From the NCBI RefSeq assembly GCF_016583905.1, contig NZ_NRRY01000004.1, positions 121,287 to 185,286 on the forward strand: 64,000 nucleotides of DNA. Reading direction: 5' to 3'. Numbering within the stretch: the stretch's first letter is position 1; the number at the start of each line of letters is the position of its first letter. This DNA is from Lamprobacter modestohalophilus (GTDB lineage: Bacteria; Pseudomonadota; Gammaproteobacteria; Chromatiales; Chromatiaceae). A program made the position numbers and the translations under genes. Below are positions 34,818 through 43,843 of this stretch, piece after piece. Below the pieces are notes generated by a model. That model did no database searches. It saw only the letters and a list, made by a program, of their open reading frames with translations, and was not told where the DNA came from.

Positions 34818-36023
34818 TCATCCTCGCGTGGTTTGACACCAGCGGGCAGGGTCAATGGCGCGCCCGTCATGCCGGATCGCAAAGTAGAGACCATTGACCT
34901 CAGTTCCGCCGCTGCTGCCGGCTAGGGCGATGAGATCGCCGGCGGCGACCCATTCGCCAACCTCCTTCATCAGCGCCTGATTGTGCCCATAGAGCGACAT
35001 ATAGCCATCACCGTGGTCGATCACGATCAACATGCCGAAGCCACGCAGCCAATCCGCGTAAGCGACGCGGCCATGGTGCACAGCACGGACCTCGGCGCCT
35101 TGCGTCGCGGCCAACAAGACGCCATCGGCATGCAGGGCGCCATGCTCGCGCCCCTCACCGAAGGCCCTCAGGACGCGCGCTCCATCGAGCGGCCAGGCCA
35201 GCTGACCGCGCAGATCACTGATCGCGGTCTGGCTGAGACCAACCACGTCGGCGATCTCAGCATCACGCTTAACCCGCTCGATCAGGGCGCGCATCGCCTC
35301 TGCATCCGCCGCCAGCCCTGCGGCCTGACTTTGATCGGCCGCAATGGCCTGGTCAAGATCAGTCATGATGGTCTGCCGCACTCGCAGCGCATTCTGTAAG
35401 CGCGCGCGTGTCTGATCCTGGCGCGCCGCTAAGCGCGTGAGGCGTGTCGTTTCTGCTCGCTCCTGTTGCTCGAGCTGCTGTAAGGCGCGCTCCAATGTCC
35501 GAATCTGCTCGACCCGAGCCGCTCGCCTTGCACCGATGACCTGATAATAACCCAACATGCGTTCGGCTCGACGAGGATCATCCTGACCGAGCAACAAGCG
35601 GACCTGATCACCACGCCCCATCGCGTAGGCCGACCGCACGAAGCTCGCCAGATCGGCACGCGCAATGCTGAGCTCGGCGCGAGTGTCTTGGAGACGGGCC
35701 GACGTTGCCGCAACCGCCTCTTGTTGAGCCGTCACCATCACGCCGAGCTGGTGATTGGCCTTGGAGAGTGCATCGATGTCTTGCTCAAACAACCTAAGCT
35801 CCTCCAAGAGCGCGTCCCGATACTCGAGGTTATCGGCAATGCTCTCACGCAGCTGGGCAAGGCGCGCCTGCAGCTGCTCGAGCTCAGCCTCATGCTGGCG
35901 CACGACATCCGGCTCCTGAGCGGGTGCCTGCTGCTCGACGGTTGCAGCGGTCGTAGCCACAGCTACGCACAGGGCAAGGCTGGTGGCGAGGCGGATCACG
36001 GACCGGATCGGGGGCCGGATCAT
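34818..36023 (-). CDS. envC: Murein hydrolase activator EnvC
   Basis: 401 residues from the ATG at 36023 (MIRPPIRSV); the frame to 36122 has no signal peptide at its start and overlaps the divergent regulator. Signal peptide, a long periplasmic coiled coil (~30-260; repeated QLEQLQARLAQLRESIADNL-type heptads), then a LytM-type domain (~300-401; VRAVHHGRVAYADWLRG, VIDHGDGYMSLYGHN) that lacks the complete zinc ligand set, as in amidase activators. Works with division amidases. Confidence 0.9.
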   Translation of the reverse strand: MIRPPIRSVIRLATSLALCVAVATTAATVEQQAPAQEPDVVRQHEAELEQLQARLAQLRESIADNLEYRDALLEELRLFEQDIDALSKANHQLGVMVTAQQEAVAATSARLQDTRAELSIARADLASFVRSAYAMGRGDQVRLLLGQDDPRRAERMLGYYQVIGARRAARVEQIRTLERALQQLEQQERAETTRLTRLAARQDQTRARLQNALRVRQTIMTDLDQAIAADQSQAAGLAADAEAMRALIERVKRDAEIADVVGLSQTAISDLRGQLAWPLDGARVLRAFGEGREHGALHADGVLLAATQGAEVRAVHHGRVAYADWLRGFGMLIVIDHGDGYMSLYGHNQALMKEVGEWVAAGDLIALAGSSGGTEVNGLYFAIRHDGRAIDPARWCQTTRG

Positions 36024-36120
36024 CGCGGCGTCAAAAAAATGCTTTGATCGATGAAGACTTGTCAGACCCCTGGAAAGGTTTATCATCGTTTTATGAAGCA
36101 TTGATATTTGGGCCGACGTC

Positions 36121-36519
36121 ATGGCGGGAGAAGATCAGGTGTTGGGTCAGGAGAAGGACGCAGGTCCGCCGCGCGAACAAGGGCATGTGAGTGGTTACGA
36201 GCTGGGATTTTCGGAGCTCGAGCTGTTCGCGGACGATGCCGATATCGAGCGCGCCTCGCGCTCGCTGAAGGCGATGTCGCATCCGTTGCGGCTGAAGATC
36301 CTCTGCACGCTTGGTGATGAGGAGGTCAGTGTGCAAGACATCGTCGAGCATGTCGGCACCTCGCAGAGCAATATATCGCAGCATCTCGCGATCCTACGTG
36401 ACAAGGGCATCCTCGCTGCACGCAAGGACGCCAACCGTGTCTATTATCGTGTTGGGGACGCCCGGACCCTGCGGCTGATCGGCATGATGCGTGAGGTCTT
36501 CTGCACTCGCGCCCCCTAA
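36121..36519 (+). CDS. ArsR-family regulator with two SqrR/BigR-like cysteines
   Basis: 132 residues. ArsR winged helix: LKAMSHPLRLKILCTLGDEE (~45-64), recognition helix TSQSNISQHLAILRDKG, wing ANRVYYRVGD. Cysteines lie in ILCTLG and at EVFCTRAP near the C-terminus, the two positions used by persulfide sensors SqrR, BigR and YgaV, not the metal-binding site of ArsR. The divergent envC promoter region is 97 bases long and contains an imperfect inverted repeat (AATGCTTTGAT ... TGAAGCATT). A rhodanese gene follows 174 bases downstream. Confidence 0.78.
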   Translation: MAGEDQVLGQEKDAGPPREQGHVSGYELGFSELELFADDADIERASRSLKAMSHPLRLKILCTLGDEEVSVQDIVEHVGTSQSNISQHLAILRDKGILAARKDANRVYYRVGDARTLRLIGMMREVFCTRAP

Positions 36520-36692
36520 CGATCATGGCGCGGTGCCACACCCTTGGTGCCACCCTCGACAATGGTATCGCGTGAGATTCACGTTAAGTGCACGTGACGC
36601 CGAACCTGCAGATCCCTATACTTAAGGGCTGATCTCATTGACCGTGTCGCCGCGTGCGGCGCCGCGGCCCTGCCAAAGTCGACATCTTCTCC

Positions 36693-37109
36693 ATGCTTCT
36701 CGAATTCGTCGGAAACCACTGGGTGTTGTTCGCAGCACTCGGCGTCATTCTCGGGCTCCTGACCTTCACGCTGATCATGGGCGAGAAGGGATCGGTGGAC
36801 CCGAGCGCCGCGACCACGATGATCAACCAGCGCGATGCCGCTGTCATCGATGTTCGCCCTGCCGCGGACTTTGCCAAGGGGCACATCATCAACGCCGTCA
36901 ACGTGCCGATGAACGGCTTCAAGAAGCAGACCGCCGCACTGTCTCGGTACAAGGGCGGCCCAGTGATCGTCAACTGCCGGTCGGGCTCGCAATCACAGGC
37001 GGCCTGCCATGTGCTGCGCAAGGAGGGCTTCAACGAGGTCTACAACCTCAAGGGCGGCATCATGGCTTGGGAAGCGGCCAACCTGCCGTTGACGCGCAAG
37101 AAGCGCTGA
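36693..37109 (+). CDS. Membrane-anchored rhodanese (YibN-like)
   Basis: 138 residues from ATG 36693: a membrane helix (WVLFAALGVILGLLTFTLIM, ~11-30) then a rhodanese domain with the persulfide Cys loop VNCRSGSQSQAA (~102) and LKGGIMAWEAANLP. Rhodaneses carry sulfane sulfur; YibN lies next to secB and gpsA in gammaproteobacteria. The in-frame upstream GTG at 36654 is weaker. No glutaredoxin gene separates it from secB, unlike E. coli. Confidence 0.87.
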   Translation: MLLEFVGNHWVLFAALGVILGLLTFTLIMGEKGSVDPSAATTMINQRDAAVIDVRPAADFAKGHIINAVNVPMNGFKKQTAALSRYKGGPVIVNCRSGSQSQAACHVLRKEGFNEVYNLKGGIMAWEAANLPLTRKKR

Positions 37110-37162
37110 GGCTAGCTGCTCACCGTATTATCTGCTCACCGTTCAGTCGACCGGAGTTTTCC

Positions 37163-37672
37163 ATGGCCGAGAATCAACAGCCGCAAGGCGAGCGCCAATT
37201 TGCGTTACGCAGCATCTACATCAAAGACCTCTCCTATGAGGCACCGAACGCACCTGAGATCTTCCGTCAGGAGTGGAAGCCAGAGACCTCGCTGCATCTC
37301 GATATCAAGCTCTCTGCACTCGCCGAAGACACGCACGAGATCGTGCTCACGGTGACGGTGACGACCAAGGTCGGCGAGCAGACTGCGTATCTGATCGAGG
37401 TGCAGCAGGCGGGTATCATCAGCGTCGCTGGTTTCGCGCAAGAAGAGCTGGGACCCCTCTTCTACGTGTACTGCCCCAGCTTGCTGTTTCCCTATGCGCG
37501 CCAGGCGGTCTCTGATCTGGTCGTCAAGGGCGGCTTCCCGCACTTGGTGCTCCAGCATGTCAGCTTCGACGCCATCTATGCGCAGAAGCAGGCCGAGCAG
37601 GCGGCGTCGGGCGAGGCTGCAGCGGCCGCAGGCCAGGCAGAAGCGCCAGCCGCCGGCGAGAAGACGCATTAA
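37163..37672 (+). CDS. secB: Protein-export chaperone SecB
   Basis: 169 residues from ATG 37163 (ribosome site CCGGAG at 37151-37156). SecB fold with FALRSIYIKDLSYEAPNAPE, LYVYCPSLLFPYARQAVSD and GGFPHLVLQHVSFDAIYAQK. The last ~25 residues are Ala-rich (SGEAAAAAGQAEAPAAGEK) and longer than in enteric SecB. Holds precursors unfolded for SecA. A long ORF running from 36638 over this gene is out of frame with the rhodanese and its upstream part is not coding. Confidence 0.94.
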   Translation: MAENQQPQGERQFALRSIYIKDLSYEAPNAPEIFRQEWKPETSLHLDIKLSALAEDTHEIVLTVTVTTKVGEQTAYLIEVQQAGIISVAGFAQEELGPLFYVYCPSLLFPYARQAVSDLVVKGGFPHLVLQHVSFDAIYAQKQAEQAASGEAAAAAGQAEAPAAGEKTH

Positions 37673-37755
37673 CCTGAATCTCAGGCGAGTCTCAGCTTTC
37701 AGGGTGCGACCTGCATCTAAGCGTTAGGCCTAGCCGCTTCGCATTCTCTTTAACG

Positions 37756-38763
37756 ATGGCGACCCTCATGCAGCGTATCGCGGTCATTGGTGCCGGTTCT
37801 TGGGGTACAGCACTTGCGGTGCTGTTGGCTCGGAATGGCCATCAGACACCACTCTGGAGCCATGACCCCGAACAGGTTGCCGCACTGCAGCGCGACCGCG
37901 AAAACAAGACCTTCCTGCCCGGCATCCCACTTCCAGATCTGATCGAGCCGACGACCTCGCTCGCGCAGGCGCTCGACGGCGCGACGGGGATCTTGGTTGC
38001 GGTGCCGAGCCAGTTCTTCGCCGATGTGCTGAGCGCAACGGCGCCATTCCTGCCGGCCGACCTCGGGGTGCTCTGGGCCACCAAAGGTTTCGACCTCGCG
38101 AGTGGGCGGCTACTGCACGAGGTCGTGCTCGAGCGCACCGGACAGCGTGAGCTTGCCGTCCTCTCGGGTCCAAGCTTTGCGGCAGAGGTTGCGCAGGGCT
38201 TGCCAACGGCGGTCACCCTGGCCGCATCCAGCATGGCCTTCGCCGAGCAGTGCGCGGCCTGGGTCCACTCGGAGCGTTTTCGCGCCTACACCCATGATGA
38301 TCTGATCGGTGTGCAAGTCGGCGGGGCGGCCAAGAATGTGCTCGCCATCGCTACCGGCATTGCGGACGGCTTGGGCTTCGGCGCGAATACCCGGGCAGCG
38401 CTGATCACCCGCGGGCTCGCCGAGCTGATCCGACTGGGAACCGCGCTCGGCGCACGCCGCGAGACCTTTATGGGCTTGGCCGGCCTTGGCGATCTGGTGC
38501 TGACCTGCACCGACAATCAGTCCCGTAATCGGCGGCTAGGACTCGCGCTTGCCCGCGGCGACAGCGCAACGGCCGCCTTGGCGGAGATCGGCCAAGAGGT
38601 CGAAGGCGTGATCACCGCCCAAGCCGTGCAGCGGATCGCCCGCGAGCATCAGATCGAGATGCCGATCTGCGAGCAGGTCTATGCGGTGCTCCATCAGGGC
38701 CAGACTCCAGAAGCCGCAACCCGTCGATTGCTCGAGCGCTCTGGTCGCTCAGAGCTCGACTGA
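37756..38763 (+). CDS. gpsA: Glycerol-3-phosphate dehydrogenase [NAD(P)+]
   Basis: 335 residues. N-terminal Rossmann motif VIGAGSWGTALAVLLARNGH, VPSQFFADV, the catalytic Lys in VGGAAKNVLAIATGIADG and RGLAELIRLG. Makes glycerol 3-phosphate for phospholipids. Follows secB by 83 bases, the normal order; the ATG at 37756 is used, with an internal ATG at 37768 as an alternative. It ends convergent with trmL, separated by no bases. Confidence 0.95.
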   Translation: MATLMQRIAVIGAGSWGTALAVLLARNGHQTPLWSHDPEQVAALQRDRENKTFLPGIPLPDLIEPTTSLAQALDGATGILVAVPSQFFADVLSATAPFLPADLGVLWATKGFDLASGRLLHEVVLERTGQRELAVLSGPSFAAEVAQGLPTAVTLAASSMAFAEQCAAWVHSERFRAYTHDDLIGVQVGGAAKNVLAIATGIADGLGFGANTRAALITRGLAELIRLGTALGARRETFMGLAGLGDLVLTCTDNQSRNRRLGLALARGDSATAALAEIGQEVEGVITAQAVQRIAREHQIEMPICEQVYAVLHQGQTPEAATRRLLERSGRSELD

Positions 38764-39219
38764 TCAGCGGAATCCATTCTGACGCCAGGCCTCATAGACG
38801 ACCACTGCCACCGCGTTGGAGAGGTTGAGGCTGCGGTTATTCGGTCGCATCGGTAGCCGCAGACGTTGCTCGGGTGGGACGGATTCCCGCAGCTCGACCG
38901 GCAAGCCGCGCGTCTCCGGACCGAACAGGAAGGCGTCACCCGCCCGGAAGCGGCTGTCTGCATAGGTGCAACGGCTGTGGGTGCTCAGCGTGAAGATCCG
39001 TGGCTGCCCCAGCACCTGCTGGCATGCTGACATGCTTGCATGTACCTGCACACCGACCCATTCGCGATAATCGAGCCCGGCCCGGCGCAACCGGCGGTCG
39101 TCAAGCTCGAAGCCCAAGGGCTCGATGAGGTGTAGACTAGCGCCGGTATTCGCACAGAGCCGGATCACGTTGCCGGTGTTGGGCGGAATCTCCGGCTGAT
39201 AGAGGATGACATGGAACAT
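38764..39219 (-). CDS. trmL: tRNA (cytidine/uridine-34-2'-O)-methyltransferase TrmL
   Basis: 151 residues from ATG 39219 (MFHVILYQPEIPPNTGN). SPOUT-fold motifs: NTGNVIRLCANTGASLHLIEP, FLFGPETRGLPVE and LRLPMRPNNRSLNLSNAVAVVVYEAW form the trefoil-knot AdoMet site. Methylates the wobble ribose of tRNA-Leu. The frame to 39357 is an unlikely extension. The gene faces gpsA in the typical order. Confidence 0.93.
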   Translation of the reverse strand: MFHVILYQPEIPPNTGNVIRLCANTGASLHLIEPLGFELDDRRLRRAGLDYREWVGVQVHASMSACQQVLGQPRIFTLSTHSRCTYADSRFRAGDAFLFGPETRGLPVELRESVPPEQRLRLPMRPNNRSLNLSNAVAVVVYEAWRQNGFR

Positions 39220-39230
39220 GCTGGCGTTGC

Positions 39231-39261
39231 TTGACCGGGTATCAAGCGACCATGGTATATT
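39231..39261 (+). promoter_or_regulatory. Promoter-like sequence before the small 74-residue protein
   Basis: TTGACC (39231-39236) and TATATT (39256-39261), spacer 19 bases, lie on the plus strand about 130 bases before the ATG at 39392. The spacer is long, so it is only a candidate. Confidence 0.4.
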
Positions 39262-39391
39262 AATCGTTCGGCATATTCTTTTGAGCCGCCCACCTCTCCG
39301 GATCTGCCGCGCAAGGCGACGAACCTTGCCGGCAACGGTTCCATCCGGCGTTTGCACTAGAGATCAACGATACCCTGCGGGGGAGAACACC

Positions 39392-39616
39392 ATGACCGAC
39401 ATCGCTGCCTTGAAAAAAGAGAAGCAGGACCTGATCGACAAGATGCTCGAGATGCAGAAGCAGTTCATCGACTACGAGCACGAGCATGGCGTCAGCGGCA
39501 AGGACTACTGGGCCTCGCAGGATGGCTTGTTGGCCGATTACCGCCAAGAGTACGCGGACATGGCGAACCGCGTCGTCGACATTGCGCACGAGATCGTTGG
39601 CTCAAGCCGCATCTAA
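39392..39616 (+). CDS. Small conserved hypothetical protein
   Basis: 74 residues from ATG 39392 with a strong ribosome site (GGGGGAG, 7 bases upstream). Charged and helical: MTDIAALKKEKQDLIDKMLE forms one amphipathic helix, then FIDYEHEHGVSGKDYW and a second helix. No signal peptide, no Cys. The gene is alone between trmL (opposite strand) and an intrinsic terminator, so it has its own transcript. I recognise no named family. Confidence 0.75.
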   Translation: MTDIAALKKEKQDLIDKMLEMQKQFIDYEHEHGVSGKDYWASQDGLLADYRQEYADMANRVVDIAHEIVGSSRI

Positions 39617-39689
39617 ATTGAGTTGCCTCTAGCTAATACGAAATACAGCATGCCACGTTAGTGGTCTGCTCTTAGGCAAGTATCATCAT

Positions 39690-39719
39690 AACCCCAGGCT
39701 CGACGACCTGGGGTTTTTT
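39690..39719 (+). terminator. Rho-independent terminator
   Basis: AACCCCAGG / CCTGGGGTT stem (39690-39698 and 39707-39715), loop CTCGACGA, followed by TTTTG. It ends the transcript of the 74-residue gene, 73 bases after its stop. Confidence 0.93.
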
Positions 39720-39814
39720 GTTTACCCTGATTAAAGTCGTTTCTTCGATGAGATCCGGCGCAAGGCGCCGACATAGATCATCAATGGCTAATTGATTACG
39801 TGCTCGCCAGGAAC

Positions 39815-40657
39815 ATGCAAGCCTCAGAAAACCATAATATTCTAACTCAACTGCGCTCGGGCCTTAATACCACTAACTTTGTTCGTGCGATACGAGATCT
39901 TCACCATGGGCTCTTAAGGTGGCCGCTCTGGATGATGCTAGGCTCTCAGGAGATCCGACAACGTTACCGTCGCTCAAAGCTTGGTCCTTTTTGGCTCACT
40001 ATTTCGCTCGGCGTCACAGTTGCTGCGCTTGGCTTTTTGTATGGCAGCCTCTTTAAGCAACCGCTGACTGACTATCTACCTTATCTCGCTGCAGGATTCG
40101 TTGTCTGGGGTCTCATCTCAGGGTTAATTAACGACGGAGCGCGCGCGTTCATCGATTCCGAAGGGTTGATTCGACAGTTATCTGCGCCGCTATCGATTTA
40201 CGTGTATCGAACCCTATGGACTGGTTTGCTGACGTTTCTGCACAACGTTGTTGTTTTCTTTGTTGTTGCTCTCATTTTTTTACGCTGGCCTGGCTGGCCA
40301 CTAATCTTGCTAGGGCCAGCTATCATTTTATTGTTACTCAATGGCGCATGGATGATTTTGTTCATTGGTGTCATCAGCGCGCGCTTCCGGGATGTGCCAC
40401 AGATTATCGCCAGCATCGTCCAGGTAATGTTCTTCATTACGCCAATTCTTTGGACAACAGACATGCTACCGGACAGAGCACTATTTTTAGAGCTAAACCC
40501 ATTCTTCCATTTTGTCGAAATTATTCGCAGCCCTATGCTAGGCGAGTGGCCATCAGTTGAGACATGGATGGCAGTCATCGCTATCACCCTAGTGGGTTGG
40601 AGCCTTGCTTTGGTGGCCTACACGGTCTATCGTTGGCGGATTGCCTACTGGCTGTGA
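39815..40657 (+). CDS. ABC-2 permease of a polysaccharide exporter (Wzm-like), set 1
   Basis: 280 residues with six hydrophobic segments and the ABC2 signature IRQRYRRSKLGPFW near residue 50 (the cytosolic elbow helix that enters the membrane). Start is ATG 39815, with AGGA just upstream; the GTG at 39800 also starts the frame. With the ATP-binding gene 9 bases downstream it forms an O-antigen/teichoic-type exporter. The region is less GC-rich than the surrounding genes. Confidence 0.88.
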   Translation: MQASENHNILTQLRSGLNTTNFVRAIRDLHHGLLRWPLWMMLGSQEIRQRYRRSKLGPFWLTISLGVTVAALGFLYGSLFKQPLTDYLPYLAAGFVVWGLISGLINDGARAFIDSEGLIRQLSAPLSIYVYRTLWTGLLTFLHNVVVFFVVALIFLRWPGWPLILLGPAIILLLLNGAWMILFIGVISARFRDVPQIIASIVQVMFFITPILWTTDMLPDRALFLELNPFFHFVEIIRSPMLGEWPSVETWMAVIAITLVGWSLALVAYTVYRWRIAYWL

Positions 40658-40666
40658 GATTTAAAG

Positions 40667-41437
40667 ATGGCACGCATTCAGCTCGACAACGTCTCCGTCT
40701 CTTTTCCAGTTTACGACAGCAGCACTCGGTCAATTAAAAACCGCATCTTATCAAATAATGCTGGCGGCAGTATTGACAATGATACCAATAAGCACCAATC
40801 GACCGTTAATGCCTTAGAACAAGTTACTGAGACATTTGATCACGGAACCCGTGTCGGTCTGGTTGGACATAATGGCGCTGGCAAATCTACCTTGCTACGT
40901 GTGCTTGCAGGAATCTACGAGCCATGTTCAGGCAACCTACTGATTCGCGGTCATGTAGCGCCTCTTTTCGATATCGCTCTTGGAATGGACCATGAGGCAA
41001 CCGGCTATGAAAATATTCGCTTAAGAGGCCTCTTCTTAGGGCTATCGAAATCAGAAATCGATCGCAAGACGGACGACATCATAGATTTCGCTGAACTGGG
41101 GGGATTCCTGGACCTACCCGTCAGAACATACTCGGCCGGAATGCTCCTGAGACTTGCTTTCGCGGTCTCTACAGCGATTGAGCCTGAAATCCTTCTGATC
41201 GATGAAGGCATTGCTGCCGGCGACGCCGCCTTTCTTGAGAAAGCGAACAAACGGCTACATGAATTCACGAATCGTGCTTCAATTATCGTCTTAGCCTCAC
41301 ATTCGCCCGACCTCATCATGAGTATGTGTACTTCTGTTGTTATCATGGAACGTGGACGGATTATAGCGTCTGGAAACCCAGCTGAAATGTTGCAGTTCTA
41401 CGCTGACCCCACCACTTCAGCGCATCGGGCTCAGTAG
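40667..41437 (+). CDS. ABC ATPase of a polysaccharide exporter (Wzt-like, short), set 1
   Basis: 256 residues: Walker A VGHNGAGKST (~67), Q-loop region, signature YSAGMLLRLAFA (~150), Walker B ILLIDEGIAAGD (~173) and H-loop SHSPDL. The C-terminal sugar-chain-binding domain present in the other two ATPases of this locus is missing, so it should not recognise a chain end cap. Gene order Wzm-Wzt. Confidence 0.9.
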   Translation: MARIQLDNVSVSFPVYDSSTRSIKNRILSNNAGGSIDNDTNKHQSTVNALEQVTETFDHGTRVGLVGHNGAGKSTLLRVLAGIYEPCSGNLLIRGHVAPLFDIALGMDHEATGYENIRLRGLFLGLSKSEIDRKTDDIIDFAELGGFLDLPVRTYSAGMLLRLAFAVSTAIEPEILLIDEGIAAGDAAFLEKANKRLHEFTNRASIIVLASHSPDLIMSMCTSVVIMERGRIIASGNPAEMLQFYADPTTSAHRAQ

Positions 41438-41449
41438 ACCTACTCCAGG

Positions 41450-42601
41450 CTACTCCAGCAATACCCGGTATAGCGCGAGGGTGTCTGACTCAACCTTTGC
41501 GTTCGAAAACTCCCGCTCAGCCCGATTTCGCCCAGCGATTCCAAAAGCCATACGCATTGCTGGGGACTGAATCAGAATTCGCATCGCTTCAGCGAGTGCA
41601 TCAACGTCGCCCGGAGGTACGAGCAGTCCGTTTACGCCGTGCTCACAAACCTCGCGACAACCTGGAACATCAGTGGTGATAATCGGGCGGCCTGCGGCGA
41701 GGGCCTCGAGCAATGCTTTAGGCAGGCCTTCTCGATACGAGGGCAACGCGACGATGTGCGACTCGGCGAGCAGCGTTGGTATATCGCACCGCTCACCAAG
41801 CCAGGTGACCAGCCCCTCTTGCTCCCAGTCTCGCAACTGCCGCTCACTCAGGCTGCCTCGATTTTCGCGGTCCCGCGGTCCGACCAGCCAGTACTGAGCA
41901 TCGATCCCGTTTTCCCGCAGCTTGCGTGCTGCGCACACAAACTCCTCAACGCCCTTCTCCTTCAACATCCTCCCAATCAACGAGATGCAGACGCTCCCTT
42001 GCGGCTCTGGCGTCGGCTTGAAGCGCGCCAGATCCACGCCCGCGCCGCGGATCAAGTAAGCGGACGATGCCAGCACAAGCCGGTTCTCGATGGCATCGCG
42101 TCGATCATCACGATTCTCAAAGACGACCTTTGCCCCCCGGATCGGGAGCAGGCGCCGATAGAGAAATTGGATCATCGGACGGAGTCTTCGCGCGAAGACC
42201 GTTTTCGACGAAAACGTAAAGCCCATACCTACCGGTGCATTAACGATCTGGCCAACGGTGCCAAACGAGGCAGCAAGGCCGCCATAGACGATGGGCTTGA
42301 GTGCGACATGATGAACAAGGTCAGGCCGCTCTCGACGATAAATGCGCATCAGCTGTAACAAAGACCCAAGCTCGCGCCAAGGAGCAACACCATTCCGAGA
42401 AACCGACCAGGGAATCACGCGTATGCCCAAGGACTCTATCGCATCCTGATGTTGAAGCGGACGACAGACAACAGCCACTTGATAGCCGGCGTCGCGCGCT
42501 GCTAGTGCCCTTTCAACGAAATGGGAATAGAAAAACCAATCGACCGTGACGAGGTAGAGAATCAATGGGCGCTCGCGCGCAGCTTGATGGCGAGTATCCA
42601 T
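41450..42601 (-). CDS. GT4-family glycosyltransferase
   Basis: 383 residues, GT-B: N-terminal LYLVTVDWFFYSHFVERALAA (the WbuB/WcaI-like opening), CISLIGRMLKEKGVEEF at ~205, and EGLPKALLEALAAGRP with the E-x7-E acceptor motif, TDVPGCREV. The short N-terminus starts at an ATG (42601). Adds a sugar to lipid-linked polysaccharide. It comes after the Wzt2 gene on the same strand by 15 bases. Confidence 0.88.
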   Translation of the reverse strand: MDTRHQAARERPLILYLVTVDWFFYSHFVERALAARDAGYQVAVVCRPLQHQDAIESLGIRVIPWSVSRNGVAPWRELGSLLQLMRIYRRERPDLVHHVALKPIVYGGLAASFGTVGQIVNAPVGMGFTFSSKTVFARRLRPMIQFLYRRLLPIRGAKVVFENRDDRRDAIENRLVLASSAYLIRGAGVDLARFKPTPEPQGSVCISLIGRMLKEKGVEEFVCAARKLRENGIDAQYWLVGPRDRENRGSLSERQLRDWEQEGLVTWLGERCDIPTLLAESHIVALPSYREGLPKALLEALAAGRPIITTDVPGCREVCEHGVNGLLVPPGDVDALAEAMRILIQSPAMRMAFGIAGRNRAEREFSNAKVESDTLALYRVLLE

Positions 42602-42616
42602 ATTGGTGCGTCAGAG

Positions 42617-43843
42617 CTACATGGATGCCCAGTGCTCGACCTGCCATTGTCGCGGCAGATCGAAGGCACCAACGGCTTTGAAGCCATCTTCAACAACGAA
42701 CGGACAGACGCCTTCTGCCTTGGTTAACACCGAGAGACCATACTCGTCATTCACGGCGACCCGCCAATGGTAACGACCTGCGAGCAACGGGAAACTTGGA
42801 AACCGAATCGTCACCCGCCCGGCGGGCATTCTAGCGAAAGGCTTATGGCCATCCATTAACGTTGTTGCACCACAGACATAGAGTCCATCAGCTCGGTACA
42901 GGTTGAACACAAAGCTCAGGGGCTCGTGTAGGTCTTCGCACAAGCGTTCAAATGAAAAGGACAAACGGATACTGTCGCCAGTACGCACACATTGAAGCGG
43001 CTCACCCGCAGCGTCCAACAGCCTAATCGTACTGATCTTAACCGTCGGCCGCTCCTCTGGCGCGACGCCTTCTTCCGAGCCACACTTGAACCCTGCACCG
43101 CTGTGGAGATCGGCGAGGTAGGCATCGACGACGCTACCAGCCTCTCCAAAGTTCACCAAACGCCCAGCGCGTAGATAGAGCGCCCGCTGGCAGACCGCCT
43201 TGACTTGATAAGGATCATGCGACACAAACAGCAAGGTGACTCCCTGCTTGCGCAGCGCAAGCATCCGCTTGATGCACTTTTGCTGAAACCCGAGATCGCC
43301 GACGCTCAACGCCTCATCAACAACCAAGATATCAGGGTCTACATGCACGGCAACGGAGAACGCAAGCCGCGCAAACATGCCGCTGGAGTAGGTCTTAACA
43401 GGTCGCTCGAGATACTCGCCGATGCTGGCAAACTGCGTGATCTCTTCAAAGCGCATATCGGTCTCTCGTCGCGAGAGGCCTAGAACCGCCGCACTCAGAT
43501 AGACATTCTCGCGTCCGGTAAATTCAGGATTGAAGCCGGAGCCCAATTCAAGAAGTGGAGACACCCGACCGATGACACTCACAGCGCCGCTGTTTGGTCT
43601 CAGCGTGCCACAGATCACTTGGAGCAACGTCGACTTGCCAGAACCATTTCGCCCTACGATGCCGACCGCCTCACCTCGCTCGACCTCGAAACTGACACCG
43701 TCAAGGGCGTGTGCTGGGGTGTAATAGGTCCGCTTCTGCAGCTGGGAGAACAGTTGCCGTAAGCGATCCAAGGGATGCTTAAAGACGCGATAAGTCTTCG
43801 AAAGCTGGGTCGCGCGTATAGCAACGGGATGTTCAGAAGACAT
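42617..43843 (-). CDS. ABC ATPase with C-terminal Wzt-like domain, set 2 (no own permease)
   Basis: 408 residues. N-terminal ATPase domain (Walker A VGRNGSGKST at ~75, signature YSSGMFARLAFS, Walker B ILVVDEALSVGD, SHDPYQ) followed by a linker and a beta-sandwich domain (~265-400; DSIRLSFSFERL, FARMPAGRVTIRFPSFPLL), as in Wzt proteins that recognise the modified end of the sugar chain. No permease gene lies next to it; it is followed downstream by a GT4 gene. Confidence 0.88.
   Translation of the reverse strand: MSSEHPVAIRATQLSKTYRVFKHPLDRLRQLFSQLQKRTYYTPAHALDGVSFEVERGEAVGIVGRNGSGKSTLLQVICGTLRPNSGAVSVIGRVSPLLELGSGFNPEFTGRENVYLSAAVLGLSRRETDMRFEEITQFASIGEYLERPVKTYSSGMFARLAFSVAVHVDPDILVVDEALSVGDLGFQQKCIKRMLALRKQGVTLLFVSHDPYQVKAVCQRALYLRAGRLVNFGEAGSVVDAYLADLHSGAGFKCGSEEGVAPEERPTVKISTIRLLDAAGEPLQCVRTGDSIRLSFSFERLCEDLHEPLSFVFNLYRADGLYVCGATTLMDGHKPFARMPAGRVTIRFPSFPLLAGRYHWRVAVNDEYGLSVLTKAEGVCPFVVEDGFKAVGAFDLPRQWQVEHWASM

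Noticed and set aside
36638..37672. A single 344-residue frame joining the rhodanese region and SecB
   Set aside because: The first 175 codons are an out-of-frame shadow of the rhodanese gene; SecB has its own ATG and ribosome site at 37163.
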